Notes under the pieces: generated by a model
Told to the model about the DNA's origin: nothing
Database searches by the model: none
Seen by the model: only the letters and a program-made list of their open reading frames with translations
Made by a program: the position numbers and the translations under genes
Source of the DNA: Lysobacter firmicutimachus
GTDB lineage: Bacteria > Pseudomonadota > Gammaproteobacteria > Xanthomonadales > Xanthomonadaceae
Direction: 5' to 3'
Assembly (NCBI RefSeq): GCF_037027445.1
Contig: NZ_JBANDL010000002.1
Span: 620,001 to 684,000, forward strand
DNA length: 64,000 nucleotides
Shown here: piece by piece, positions 33,708-42,234 of the stretch
How the letters are laid out: each line of letters begins with the position of its first letter
Numbering within the stretch: position 1 is the stretch's first letter

Positions 33708-36674
33708 ATGAAAGGCAAGACCTTGGTCAGAACCGGTTTGAGCATGGCGATGGGGATCTGCCTTGCTTCGATGGCGCTGCCGGCGCTGGCGGCCAACACC
33801 GACGGCTCGCTCGCCGGCCGGGTGGACGCCGGCGCCGAAGTCACGGTGCACAATCCGGAAACCGGATTCACCCGCACGGTGCGCGCCGACGCGGACGGCA
33901 ACTACCGCTTCCCGTTCCTGCCGATCGGCACTTACAAGCTGCAGGCGAGCAAGGACGGCGCGCCCGTCGGCGAGGCGGTCGAGGTGGTGGTCAGTCTGGG
34001 CAACGAGGCCAACATCAACCTCGGGGACGCCACCAACCTGGGCGCGGTGCAGGTGATCGGCTCGCGCGTCATCACGCCGGTCGACGTGCGTTCGACCGAA
34101 TCGGCGACCAACGTCACCAAGGCCGAACTCGAACGCGTGCCGGTCGGCCGCGACGCCCAATCGGTGGCCTTGCTCGCTCCGGGCGTGATCCAGGGACAGT
34201 ACGGCGGCGCCTCGTTCGGCGGTTCGTCGGTGTCGGAGAACGCGGTCTACATCAACGGCCTCAACGTCACCGACTTCTACAAGCGGGTCGGCTTCTCCTC
34301 GGTGCCGTTCGGCTTCTTCAAGGAGTTCCAGGTCAAGACCGGCGGCTACTCGGTCGAATTCGGCCGCACCACCGGCGGCGTGATCAACGCGGTCACCCAA
34401 TCGGGCACCAACGAGTTCAAGTTCGGCACCGAGTTGGTGTGGGAGCCGTCCTCGCTGCAGTCCGAGGGCAAGAACCACTACGACGCCGACGGCAATCCCT
34501 ACCGGGTGGCCAGCCGCGACCAGTACGATAGCACCAATCTCAACGTCTACGCGTCCGGCCCCATCGTCAAGGACAAGCTGTTCTTCTACGCGATGTACGA
34601 GTTCCGCGACTACCGGCCGGAGAGCACCAACGACGCCGGCAGCACCTTCTTCAAGGGCAAGTCGGACAAGGGTTTCTGGGGCACCAAGCTGGACTGGCAG
34701 ATCAACGACAGCCACTTGTTGGAGTTCCTGGCCTTCTCGGACAAGAACGAGACCACCACCGACAACTATCGCTACGACTTCGCCGCCGGTCAGCGCGGTT
34801 CGCGCACCAACACCCAGTTCAGCGAGGGCGGCGGGGTCAACTGGGCGCTGACCTATACCGGCTATCTGACCGACACGTTCTCGGTCAAGGCGCTGTACGG
34901 CGAGAACAAGCGCGACCGCATCCAGACCAGCGTCAACGACGTGCAGTGCGATGCGGTCCAGGATCGCCGCCGGGCCGGCTTGCCGCAGATCGGCTGCGTG
35001 TCCTCGGCCCAGATCGAGAAGGGCCAGGACCAGCGCGAAGCGGCGCGACTGGATTTCGAATGGCAGGTCGGCGACCACCTGCTGCGCTTCGGCCTGGACC
35101 GCGAGGTCAATACCTCCGACAACGAGAGCTTCTATCCGGGCCCGACCCGCCGCTACTACCAGATCTATCCGACCCTGCCGGGCACCCGGCTGGAGAACGG
35201 CGGCATCGTCCCGGCCGGCGTCAACGCCTACGTGCGTGCGCGCCAGCAGGAGGTCAGCGGCAGCTTCGAGTCGATCAACAGCGCCTACTACATCGAGGAC
35301 AACTGGCAGGTCACGCCGAACCTGATGCTCAACGCCGGCCTGCGCCTGGAGGCGTTCGACAACAAGAACGGCGAGGGCAACACCTACATCAAGATCGACG
35401 ACATGCTGGCGCCGCGCCTGGGCTTCTCCTGGGACTTCCGCGGCGACGGCCGTTCCAAGCTGTTCGGCAACGTCGGCCGCTACTTCCTGCCGATCGTCAA
35501 TCAGATCAACGTCAAGCAGGCCGGCGCTTTCCTCGACGAGCGCACCTTCTACGTGTTCAACGGCCTGGAGTCGTTCCAGTACAACGGCGCCACCTACCAG
35601 CGGCCGGTGCTCGGCGCTCAGATCGGACCGGTCGACAACAGCCAGGGCGACGGCACGGTCGGCGACCTGCGCAGCGAGGTCGACGCCGACATCGACCCGG
35701 TCTACCAGGACGAGCTGATCCTGGGCTTCCAGTCGATGCTCGACGAAACCTGGTCGTGGGGCGTGCGCGGCATCTACCGCCGCTTGCACAACGCCATCGA
35801 CGACATGAACCTGACCTCGAACGGCATCCTCTGCGGCGGCGAGCCCGGCAGCATCGGCTACATCATGGGCAACCCGGGCAAGACCGCGACGGTCTATACC
35901 GACACCAACTGCGACGGGGTCAACGACGGTTACGTCAACATCGACACCTCGCGCGCCGGCTGGGCGCTGTACGACGCCGACGGCAACTACGTCGGCGACC
36001 GCGGTTGGGTCAAGCCCAAGCGCACCTATCGCGCGCTGGAGTTCATGCTCGACCGCGCCTGGGACGACAAGTGGGCGTTCAACGCCTCCTACACCTGGTC
36101 CAAGAGCGAAGGCAATGCCGAAGGCCCGTCGAACTCCGACTTCGGCTTCGACAACACCGGGCGCACCGAGTCCTTCGACGACCCGTTCGTGAACTTGAAC
36201 GGCGACGGCCCGCTGCCCAACGACCGCCGCCACCAGATCAAGCTGCGCGGCGCCTACGCCATCGACGACCATTGGTCGATCGGCGCCACCCTCAACGCCC
36301 AGTCGGGCCGCCCGATCAACGCCTTCGGCAAGGGCAATCCCTTCGACGGCACCAGCTACCACAGCTTCTATGTCTGCGTGTCCAACTGCCAGGCTGACTT
36401 CGACCAGCGCGTCTACCAACTGCGCCGGCGTGGTTCCGGCGGCGACCTGCCGTGGACCTTCGACGTGGGCGCCAGCGTGACCTACCAGCGCTCGTTCGGC
36501 GCCGCCGACCTGAGGGTCAAGTTCGCGGTCTACAACCTGTTCAACCAGCAGCGGGTGATGGAGGTCGACGACGAATTCGAAAGCGGCATCGGCGTGCGCA
36601 ACGAGTTCTACCGCTTCGGCACCGGCTATCAGTCGCCGCGCTACGCGCAATTGACGGTGTCCCTGGACTTCTGA
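33708..36674 (+). CDS. TonB-dependent receptor with carboxypeptidase-regulatory-like N-domain
   Basis: A 988-residue outer-membrane receptor. Signal peptide 1-29 (MAMGICLASMALPALA). Residues 35-110 form a CarboxypepD_reg-like beta-sandwich (GSLAGRVDAGAEVTVHNPET). A plug domain follows (about 120-240; VSENAVYINGLNVTDFYKRVG, EFGRTTGGVINAVT), then a 22-strand barrel ending in RYAQLTVSLDF with terminal Phe. This 'Oar-like' architecture is common in Lysobacter and Xanthomonas. GGGGAGGAAG precedes ATG 33708. Its place among murein-peptide genes suggests uptake of large peptides or muropeptides, but the substrate is unproven. Confidence 0.88.
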   Translation: MKGKTLVRTGLSMAMGICLASMALPALAANTDGSLAGRVDAGAEVTVHNPETGFTRTVRADADGNYRFPFLPIGTYKLQASKDGAPVGEAVEVVVSLGNEANINLGDATNLGAVQVIGSRVITPVDVRSTESATNVTKAELERVPVGRDAQSVALLAPGVIQGQYGGASFGGSSVSENAVYINGLNVTDFYKRVGFSSVPFGFFKEFQVKTGGYSVEFGRTTGGVINAVTQSGTNEFKFGTELVWEPSSLQSEGKNHYDADGNPYRVASRDQYDSTNLNVYASGPIVKDKLFFYAMYEFRDYRPESTNDAGSTFFKGKSDKGFWGTKLDWQINDSHLLEFLAFSDKNETTTDNYRYDFAAGQRGSRTNTQFSEGGGVNWALTYTGYLTDTFSVKALYGENKRDRIQTSVNDVQCDAVQDRRRAGLPQIGCVSSAQIEKGQDQREAARLDFEWQVGDHLLRFGLDREVNTSDNESFYPGPTRRYYQIYPTLPGTRLENGGIVPAGVNAYVRARQQEVSGSFESINSAYYIEDNWQVTPNLMLNAGLRLEAFDNKNGEGNTYIKIDDMLAPRLGFSWDFRGDGRSKLFGNVGRYFLPIVNQINVKQAGAFLDERTFYVFNGLESFQYNGATYQRPVLGAQIGPVDNSQGDGTVGDLRSEVDADIDPVYQDELILGFQSMLDETWSWGVRGIYRRLHNAIDDMNLTSNGILCGGEPGSIGYIMGNPGKTATVYTDTNCDGVNDGYVNIDTSRAGWALYDADGNYVGDRGWVKPKRTYRALEFMLDRAWDDKWAFNASYTWSKSEGNAEGPSNSDFGFDNTGRTESFDDPFVNLNGDGPLPNDRRHQIKLRGAYAIDDHWSIGATLNAQSGRPINAFGKGNPFDGTSYHSFYVCVSNCQADFDQRVYQLRRRGSGGDLPWTFDVGASVTYQRSFGAADLRVKFAVYNLFNQQRVMEVDDEFESGIGVRNEFYRFGTGYQSPRYAQLTVSLDF

Positions 36675-36738
36675 TCCTCCGGACCCCTTTGGCGGCGCAG
36701 GAACGGGCCGCCCTCTCTCTTCGTTCAGGACCGTTCCG

Positions 36739-38331
36739 ATGCGACGCCTACGACTCCCGCGCGCAGTCCTGCTTTTTATTGGCCTGTTGGCGGCGCCGGC
36801 GTTCGCTGCCTCGACGTCTGCCGCCGGCGACGGCGCGACCGCGGCCGAGCTCGATCGCATCGTCGACGGCATCCGTGCCCGCTACCGCTTGCCCGGCGTG
36901 GCGGTGGCGGTCGTCGAGGACGGACGAGCGAGCTACCGGCGCACGGCCGGCGTGCTGGCGCTGGGCGAGGGCGCTGCGGTCGGCCCGGGCAGCCTGTTCA
37001 AGATCGCTTCCAACACCAAGGCCATGACCGCCGCGGCGCTGGCGCGGCTGGTGGATGCCGGCAAGCTGCGTTGGGACGACCCGGTCGCGCGCTATCTGCC
37101 GCAGTTCCGCATGAGCGAGGACTGGGTGACGCGCGAGTTCCAGGTCCGCGATCTGTTGATCCACAACAGCGGTCTGCGCGCGGGCGCCGGCGACCTGATG
37201 CTGTGGCCGGAGCCCAATGCCTACACGCGCGCCGACATCCTGCACGGCCTGCGCTATCTGCGACCGCAGCACAGCTTCCGCTTGCGTTACGCGTACGACA
37301 ATCTGCTCTACATCGTCGCCGGCGAGGTCGCCGCGGTCGCGGCGGGCGCGCCCTACGAAGTGGCGCTGCAACGCGAGGTGTTCGAACCGTTGGGCATGCG
37401 CGGTTGCCGTGTCGGCGCATGGACGCCGGGCGCCGGCGACGAGCTGGCCCAGCCGCATGCGCGGCGCGGCGATCGCTATGTGGTGGTACGCCGCGACGGC
37501 GCCGCGATTCCGGCCAGCACCATGGACCCGGCCGGCGGGGTGCGCTGCGGTCTCGACGACATGGTGCGCTGGCTGCAGGCCTGGCTGGACCCCGAGCGCC
37601 GCGGCGCCGACGGTAAGCCCTGGTTGTCGGCCGAGCAGCGCCGCGCGGTGTGGGCGGCGCAGATGCCGATGCCGGTCTCGGCGCGCCAGCGCGACTGGTC
37701 GCGGAGCCGCTTTTCCGCCTACGGCTACGGCTGGCGGCTCGGCGACGTGCACGGCGAGTTCAAGGTCTCGCATACCGGTACTCTGATGGGCATGTACTCG
37801 CTGGTGGCGATGCTGCCGGACCGGCGCGCCGGTTACGTGGTGCTGATCAACGGCGATGCGGGCGATGCGCGCAGCGTGTTCGATCAGGTGCTCAGCGAGC
37901 GCTACGCGCCGCCGCCGCAACCGCGCGACTGGACGCGGTATGCGGCTGAGATCGCGCGCGAGGAGGCTGCGCCCGCGTCCCGCCGCGCCCCCGACACCTC
38001 GGCCCGGACGGCTGCGCGCCGCGCGGCGCTGGCGCCATGGCTGGGCCGGTACCGCGACCCCTGGTTCGGCGAGGCCTCGGTGTGCGCCCAGGGCGATACG
38101 GTGAGATTCGTCGCAGGCAAGTCCCCGCTGCTCAGCGGTAAGATCCAGCAAGTCGGCGGGCGATGGCTGGTCGACTGGGACGCGGACGAGGTCGATGTCG
38201 AAGCCTGGCTCGATTTCGCCCGCGCACCGGACGGCGGCATCACCCTCGGCATGAGCAAGGTCGACCCGGATGCGGACTTCAGCTACGACTACGAGGACTT
38301 GGCGTTCGCGCGTATCGGCGATTGCGGTTGA
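36739..38331 (+). CDS. Exported serine beta-lactamase-fold hydrolase (class C/DD-peptidase-like)
   Basis: A 530-residue exported hydrolase (signal ending APAFA). The three catalytic elements are Ser91-x-x-Lys94 (ASNTK), YDN (RYAYDNLLYI) and HTG (KVSHTGTLMG). A C-terminal domain (about 420-530) resembles DUF3471. Known relatives include D-aminopeptidases and DD-peptidases. With NlpC/P60, epimerase and VanX-like genes nearby, trimming of D-amino-acid peptides from murein is likely. Its 3' end overlaps the VanX-like gene by 62 bp if the latter starts at 38270. Confidence 0.85.
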   Translation: MRRLRLPRAVLLFIGLLAAPAFAASTSAAGDGATAAELDRIVDGIRARYRLPGVAVAVVEDGRASYRRTAGVLALGEGAAVGPGSLFKIASNTKAMTAAALARLVDAGKLRWDDPVARYLPQFRMSEDWVTREFQVRDLLIHNSGLRAGAGDLMLWPEPNAYTRADILHGLRYLRPQHSFRLRYAYDNLLYIVAGEVAAVAAGAPYEVALQREVFEPLGMRGCRVGAWTPGAGDELAQPHARRGDRYVVVRRDGAAIPASTMDPAGGVRCGLDDMVRWLQAWLDPERRGADGKPWLSAEQRRAVWAAQMPMPVSARQRDWSRSRFSAYGYGWRLGDVHGEFKVSHTGTLMGMYSLVAMLPDRRAGYVVLINGDAGDARSVFDQVLSERYAPPPQPRDWTRYAAEIAREEAAPASRRAPDTSARTAARRAALAPWLGRYRDPWFGEASVCAQGDTVRFVAGKSPLLSGKIQQVGGRWLVDWDADEVDVEAWLDFARAPDGGITLGMSKVDPDADFSYDYEDLAFARIGDCG

Positions 38332-39046
38332 GGCCTGTGCGTTGCTGGTGCTGATCGGTTGCGTGACCGCGGTGCGCTCGCCGCAGGCGCAGCGGACGGC
38401 GGCCGCGCCGATGGTATCGCCGGCGACCGATGCGGCATCCGTCGGCCTGATCGAGATCCGCCGCCTGGTGCCCGACCTGTCGCTGGACATCCGCTACGCC
38501 GGCGCCGACAACTTCGTCGGCCGACCGGTCGCGGGTTACGAGGCGCCGGCCTGCTATCTGCATGCGCGCGCCGCGCAGGCCCTGGCGCGGGTCGAGCGCA
38601 GCTTGCGCGGGCAAGGTCTGCGGCTGCGCGTTTACGACTGCTACCGGCCGGTGCGAGCGGTTCGCGATTTCGTCGCGTGGGCAGGCGATCTCGGCGACCA
38701 GAGCGGCAAATCCGAATACTATCCGCACCTGGACAAGAGCGCGCTGCTGGGCGACTACATCTCGCCGACCTCCGGCCACAGCCGCGGCGCGACCGTGGAC
38801 CTGACCCTGCTCGCGTCGCGTGCCGGGCGCTATGCGCCCTTGGACATGGGCACCGGCTTCGACTTCTTCGATCCGGCGGCGAACACCGATTCGCCGCAGG
38901 CGAGCCCGGAGCAACGCGCCAATCGGGACCGCTTGCGCCAGGCCATGGCCGCCGAAGGCTTCGAGAACTACCCGCTGGAGTGGTGGCATTACACCTACCG
39001 CCCCGAACCGACCCCACGGACCGCGTTCGATTTTCCGGTGCGCTAG
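38270..39046 (+). CDS. D-alanyl-D-alanine dipeptidase, VanX/DdpX type, lipoprotein
   Basis: A 258-residue protein. Zinc ligands His170 and Asp177 lie in SGHSRGATVDLTL, and Glu237/His240 in LEWWHYTY, the VanX signature. Arg in YDCYRPVRA is also conserved. With ATG 38270 the N-terminus contains ACALLVLIGC, a lipobox that would lipidate the protein. This start overlaps the upstream hydrolase by 62 bp; a shorter start would remove the signal. It hydrolyses D-Ala-D-Ala. No van resistance genes are nearby, so a nutritional or recycling role is likely. Confidence 0.82.
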   Translation: MRTSATTTRTWRSRVSAIAVEACALLVLIGCVTAVRSPQAQRTAAAPMVSPATDAASVGLIEIRRLVPDLSLDIRYAGADNFVGRPVAGYEAPACYLHARAAQALARVERSLRGQGLRLRVYDCYRPVRAVRDFVAWAGDLGDQSGKSEYYPHLDKSALLGDYISPTSGHSRGATVDLTLLASRAGRYAPLDMGTGFDFFDPAANTDSPQASPEQRANRDRLRQAMAAEGFENYPLEWWHYTYRPEPTPRTAFDFPVR

Positions 39047-39054
39047 CGGACGGT

Positions 39055-39290
39055 TGTAGGAGCGGCGCGAGCCGCGACCACCGCAGCGGTGCGATGCCAG
39101 GTACGTTCCCGGAAGCCCGGCTTTCCGGTTGTGTGGTTGCCGATCGCTCGCGGATCAGGGCTTCGGCCGGCTTCGCTCGCATACCTCGCTGCGGCTGTCG
39201 CGGCTCACGCCGCTCCTACAGGGGCGGCGGCTTTTGTAGGAGCGGCGTAAGCCGCGACCACCGAAGCGGTGCGATACCACGCATGCTTCC
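39055..39290. repeat. Pair of TGTAGGAGCGGCG dispersed repeats with inverted copy
   Basis: A repeat of about 66 bp (TGTAGGAGCGGCGCGAGCCG..., ending near GAAGCCCGGCT) at 39055-39120 recurs at 39235-39302 with few changes. An inverted partial copy (CGGCTCACGCCGCTCCTACA) is at 39201-39220, and a single partial inverted copy lies at 27140-27158. The unit contains short internal dyads, as REP elements do. It fills the gap between two convergent hydrolase genes. Confidence 0.88.
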
Positions 39291-39317
39291 GAAGCCCGGC
39301 TGCCTGGTGATCGAACG

Positions 39318-40424
39318 CTAGTGGATCGGTGCGTCGGGCAGGTACAGCTCGGCGATCTTCAGCGCCAGCCGGTAAGGCTCGGGCTCGTTGCGGTTGCTCA
39401 ACACCGCCACGCTGAGCCGGCGCTGCGGCCAGCGCACGAACACGTTGCGGAAGCCGATCGATTCGCCGGAATGCCACAGCGTCTCGCCGGTGATGCGCCA
39501 GCCGTAGCCGTATTCGACTTCGGCCTGGTCGGTCGGCGTGTGCGGCGCGAAGGCCAGCCGGCGCGAGGCCGCGCTGAGCAGACGGTCGTCGTACAGCGCC
39601 GCGTCCCACCGGGGCAGGTCGTCGATCGAGGCGTAGACGCCGCCGTCGCCGAGCACGGCACTGGTTGGGCTCTGGTCCGTGCGGCGCCAACGTCCCTGCT
39701 CGAAACTGTAGCCGTAGGCGCGATGCGCCACCTCGGACACGCCGCGCTCGTAGGCGACCGCGTCGTGCATGCCCAGCGGCAGGAAAATGCGTTCGCGCAG
39801 GAACTCGGCGTAGCGGCGGCCGGAGGCTTGCTCCACGATCAAGGCGAGCAGCGCGTAGCCACTGTTGCTGTAATGGTAGCCGCGGCCGGCAGCGAAATAT
39901 GCACGGTTCTGGCCTTCCAGCACCCGCAGCACGTCGGCGTCGCGCATCTGGCGCTCGCCGTCGTCGTAGCGTCCGTGCGGCATCACCTCCTCGTAATCGA
40001 TCAGCCCCGAGGTGTGGCTGAGCAATTGCCGGATCGTCATCGCATCGCAGGCCGCGGGCAGGCTGGGCAACCAGCGCTTGATCGGGTCGTCCAGACGCAA
40101 TTTGCCGTCTTCCGCCAGCAGCAAAACCGCGGCGGAAGTGAACTGCTTGCTGACCGAGGCCAGGCGGTAATGCGTCTGCGGCGTTGCCGCGGTCGCGGCT
40201 TCCAGATTCGCCAGTCCGTAGCCGCGCCGCAGCAGCGGACGGCCCTCGTGCAGCACCAGCACGCTGGCTCCGGGCACGCGGCCGATATAGTCGCGCATCA
40301 GCGCCGCGACCGCCGCGTCGCGGCCGGCATCGCCGGCGGGCCTTGCAGGCTCGCGGCTCGGGACGGCGGAACAACCGCCGATCGACGCGGCCACCGCCGC
40401 GGTCAACAGGAATATGGTTCGCAT
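39318..40424 (-). CDS. Serine beta-lactamase-fold lipoprotein
   Basis: A 368-residue hydrolase. The lipobox ASIGGC puts the lipidated Cys at residue 18. Catalytic elements are Ser90-x-x-Lys93 (ASVSK), Tyr185-Ser-Asn187 (YHYSNSGY) and HSGE (LWHSGESIGF). It is about 160 residues shorter than the hydrolase at 36739 and lacks its C-terminal domain, so the two are not recent duplicates. Likely an envelope esterase, DD-peptidase or D-aminopeptidase. ATG 40424 is chosen for its lipoprotein signal. Confidence 0.85.
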   Translation of the reverse strand: MRTIFLLTAAVAASIGGCSAVPSREPARPAGDAGRDAAVAALMRDYIGRVPGASVLVLHEGRPLLRRGYGLANLEAATAATPQTHYRLASVSKQFTSAAVLLLAEDGKLRLDDPIKRWLPSLPAACDAMTIRQLLSHTSGLIDYEEVMPHGRYDDGERQMRDADVLRVLEGQNRAYFAAGRGYHYSNSGYALLALIVEQASGRRYAEFLRERIFLPLGMHDAVAYERGVSEVAHRAYGYSFEQGRWRRTDQSPTSAVLGDGGVYASIDDLPRWDAALYDDRLLSAASRRLAFAPHTPTDQAEVEYGYGWRITGETLWHSGESIGFRNVFVRWPQRRLSVAVLSNRNEPEPYRLALKIAELYLPDAPIH

Positions 40425-40642
40425 CGGTCGATAGTGCAGGGCGATGCGGCGCGCGGAAAGTGCCGTCGTCGCGGTCCCGCGCGGCAATCGCGCGACGACT
40501 CGACCGGTGCGCAGCATCGCGCGGCGGTGAGGGGCAGGCCCGCGGCGTAGCCCCTTCCGTCCCTTTGTCTCTCGCCGGCCTGGGGCGGAGCGGACAGGAT
40601 TCGCCCTGCTCCTGGAACGCTGCGGTCCGGTCCGGCGCAGCG

Positions 40643-40671
40643 ATAGTGCTTGCTATTCAATAGTGCGCTAT
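40643..40671. promoter_or_regulatory. Two OhrR-type operator candidates before ohrR
   Basis: ATAGTGCTTGCTAT (40643-40656) and AATAGTGCGCTAT (40659-40671) are adjacent imperfect dyads just upstream of the ohrR start. The second is identical over 13 bp to a site before ohr at 41255. This fits autorepression by OhrR. Confidence 0.65.
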
Positions 40672-40686
40672 GTAAATTGCCGACCC

Positions 40687-41154
<468 letters not shown>

Positions 41155-41254
41155 GCCCGGCCTGCATTCGCCGTTCCCGTTCCCTGCACCCGTCTCCCTG
41201 CACCCATTTCCCTGCACCCATTTCCCGCTCCCGACCGTTCGCTTCCGTTTAAAG

Positions 41255-41281
41255 AATAGTGCGCTATCAAATAGCGAATTA
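41255..41281. promoter_or_regulatory. OhrR-type operator candidate before ohr
   Basis: AATAGTGCGCTAT (41255-41267) repeats exactly the site before ohrR, and CTATCAAATAG (41264-41274) adds an overlapping dyad. AT-rich sequence follows (AATTATTTATTTC), consistent with a promoter controlled by OhrR. Confidence 0.65.
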
Positions 41282-41339
41282 TTTATTTCAGGCCGCAACA
41301 CCGTTCCTTCCCACTCAACCCGATCCAAGGAGTCCTACC

Positions 41340-41765
41340 ATGTCCCTCGACACCGTTCTCTACACCGCACACGCCCACGTCACCGGCGGCCGCGACGGCC
41401 GCGCCGTTTCCTCCGACAATGCGCTGGAAGTCCAGTTGAGCACGCCGCGCGAGCTGGGCGGCGCCGGCGGCGCCGGCACCAATCCGGAACAACTGTTCGC
41501 TGCCGGCTACTCGGCCTGCTTCATGGGCGCGATGAAGTTCGTCGCCGGCCGCGAGAAGATCGCGTTTCCGGCCGACGCGTCGATCGACGGCAGCGTCGGC
41601 ATCGGTCCGCTGCCGACCGGCTTCGGCATCCAGGCCGAGCTGAAGATCTCGCTGCCCGGCCTGCCGCGCGAGCAAGCGCAGGCGCTGATCGAAAAGGCCC
41701 ATGGGGTGTGCCCGTACTCGAACGCGACCCGCGGCAACATCGACGTGACCTTGACCCTGGTCTGA
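41340..41765 (+). CDS. ohr: Organic hydroperoxide reductase Ohr
   Basis: A 141-residue OsmC/Ohr-fold peroxidase. Peroxidatic Cys60 ([10 protein letters not shown]) and resolving Cys124 ([13 protein letters not shown]) are present, with the catalytic Arg near 18-21 (GGRDGRAVS) and Glu50 ([10 protein letters not shown]). It reduces organic and fatty-acid hydroperoxides using lipoylated proteins as electron donors. ATG 41340 has AAGGAG eight bases upstream. A terminator follows at 41810. Confidence 0.94.
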   Translation: MSLDTVLYTAHAHVTGGRDGRAVSSDNALEVQLSTPRELGGAGGAGTNPEQLFAAGYSACFMGAMKFVAGREKIAFPADASIDGSVGIGPLPTGFGIQAELKISLPGLPREQAQALIEKAHGVCPYSNATRGNIDVTLTLV

Positions 41766-42234
41766 CCTGCATCGGTCCGGTTCGAGCCGGACGGCGCAGC
41801 GCAATAGCGAAGGCCCGGGCGCGCAAGCGTCCGGGCCTTTCGTTCGAGCGTCCCGCGCAGCGACGATCGTGTCGCTGCGCGACCGGCGCGGCGCCGATCG
41901 CGGCCTCGGCGTGAAGTCCGCGTGCAGGTCCGGTGAGCGACGGTGAGTTCGTGCGAGCGCGCGGCGAATACACTGCGGCGAGATCGCGGCCGCGAGGTGG
42001 GCACTCCTTCACGATCGCCGCGGCATTCGAAACGTCCAACAGGCAACCGCAGCAGCCAACGCAATCTCCGTCGTCGATCCGCAGTCGATCCGCTTTCGTC
42101 TTCGATTTCGTCGTTGTCGGTTCCGGCCGGGCGCATCCCGGCGACTTGCTGACATGGGTGGGGCGTTTCCCCCGCGAAGGTCCTCGTCCTTCGGCCGTCC
42201 CGTCCGTGTCCGCTCGGAAAACGGAGGAATGGAT
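41766..42234. other. Gap between ohr and the giant autotransporter
   Basis: About 470 bp holding the ohr terminator at 41810-41846. The rest has no frame with credible coding signs on either strand and no recognisable repeat. The autotransporter promoter presumably lies in the last 200 bp, but no clear -35/-10 pair was found. Confidence 0.6.
41810..41846 (+). terminator. Rho-independent terminator of ohr
   Basis: AAGGCCCGGGCG and CGTCCGGGCCTT form a stem of about 12 bp with one mismatch around a GCAA-rich loop, followed by TTCGTT. Confidence 0.75.

Noticed and set aside
32046..36872. A 1,608-codon open frame antisense to the transglutaminase-like and TonB-receptor genes
   Set aside because: It runs opposite two genes with clear domains. 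Its translation has no recognisable domain and is an effect of high GC at third positions.
39318..40424. Antibiotic-resistance beta-lactamase
   Set aside because: It has the general serine beta-lactamase-fold motifs, but the YSN/HSG pattern, lipoprotein signal and neighbours fit esterase or DD-peptidase-like hydrolases; no AmpR-type regulator is present.
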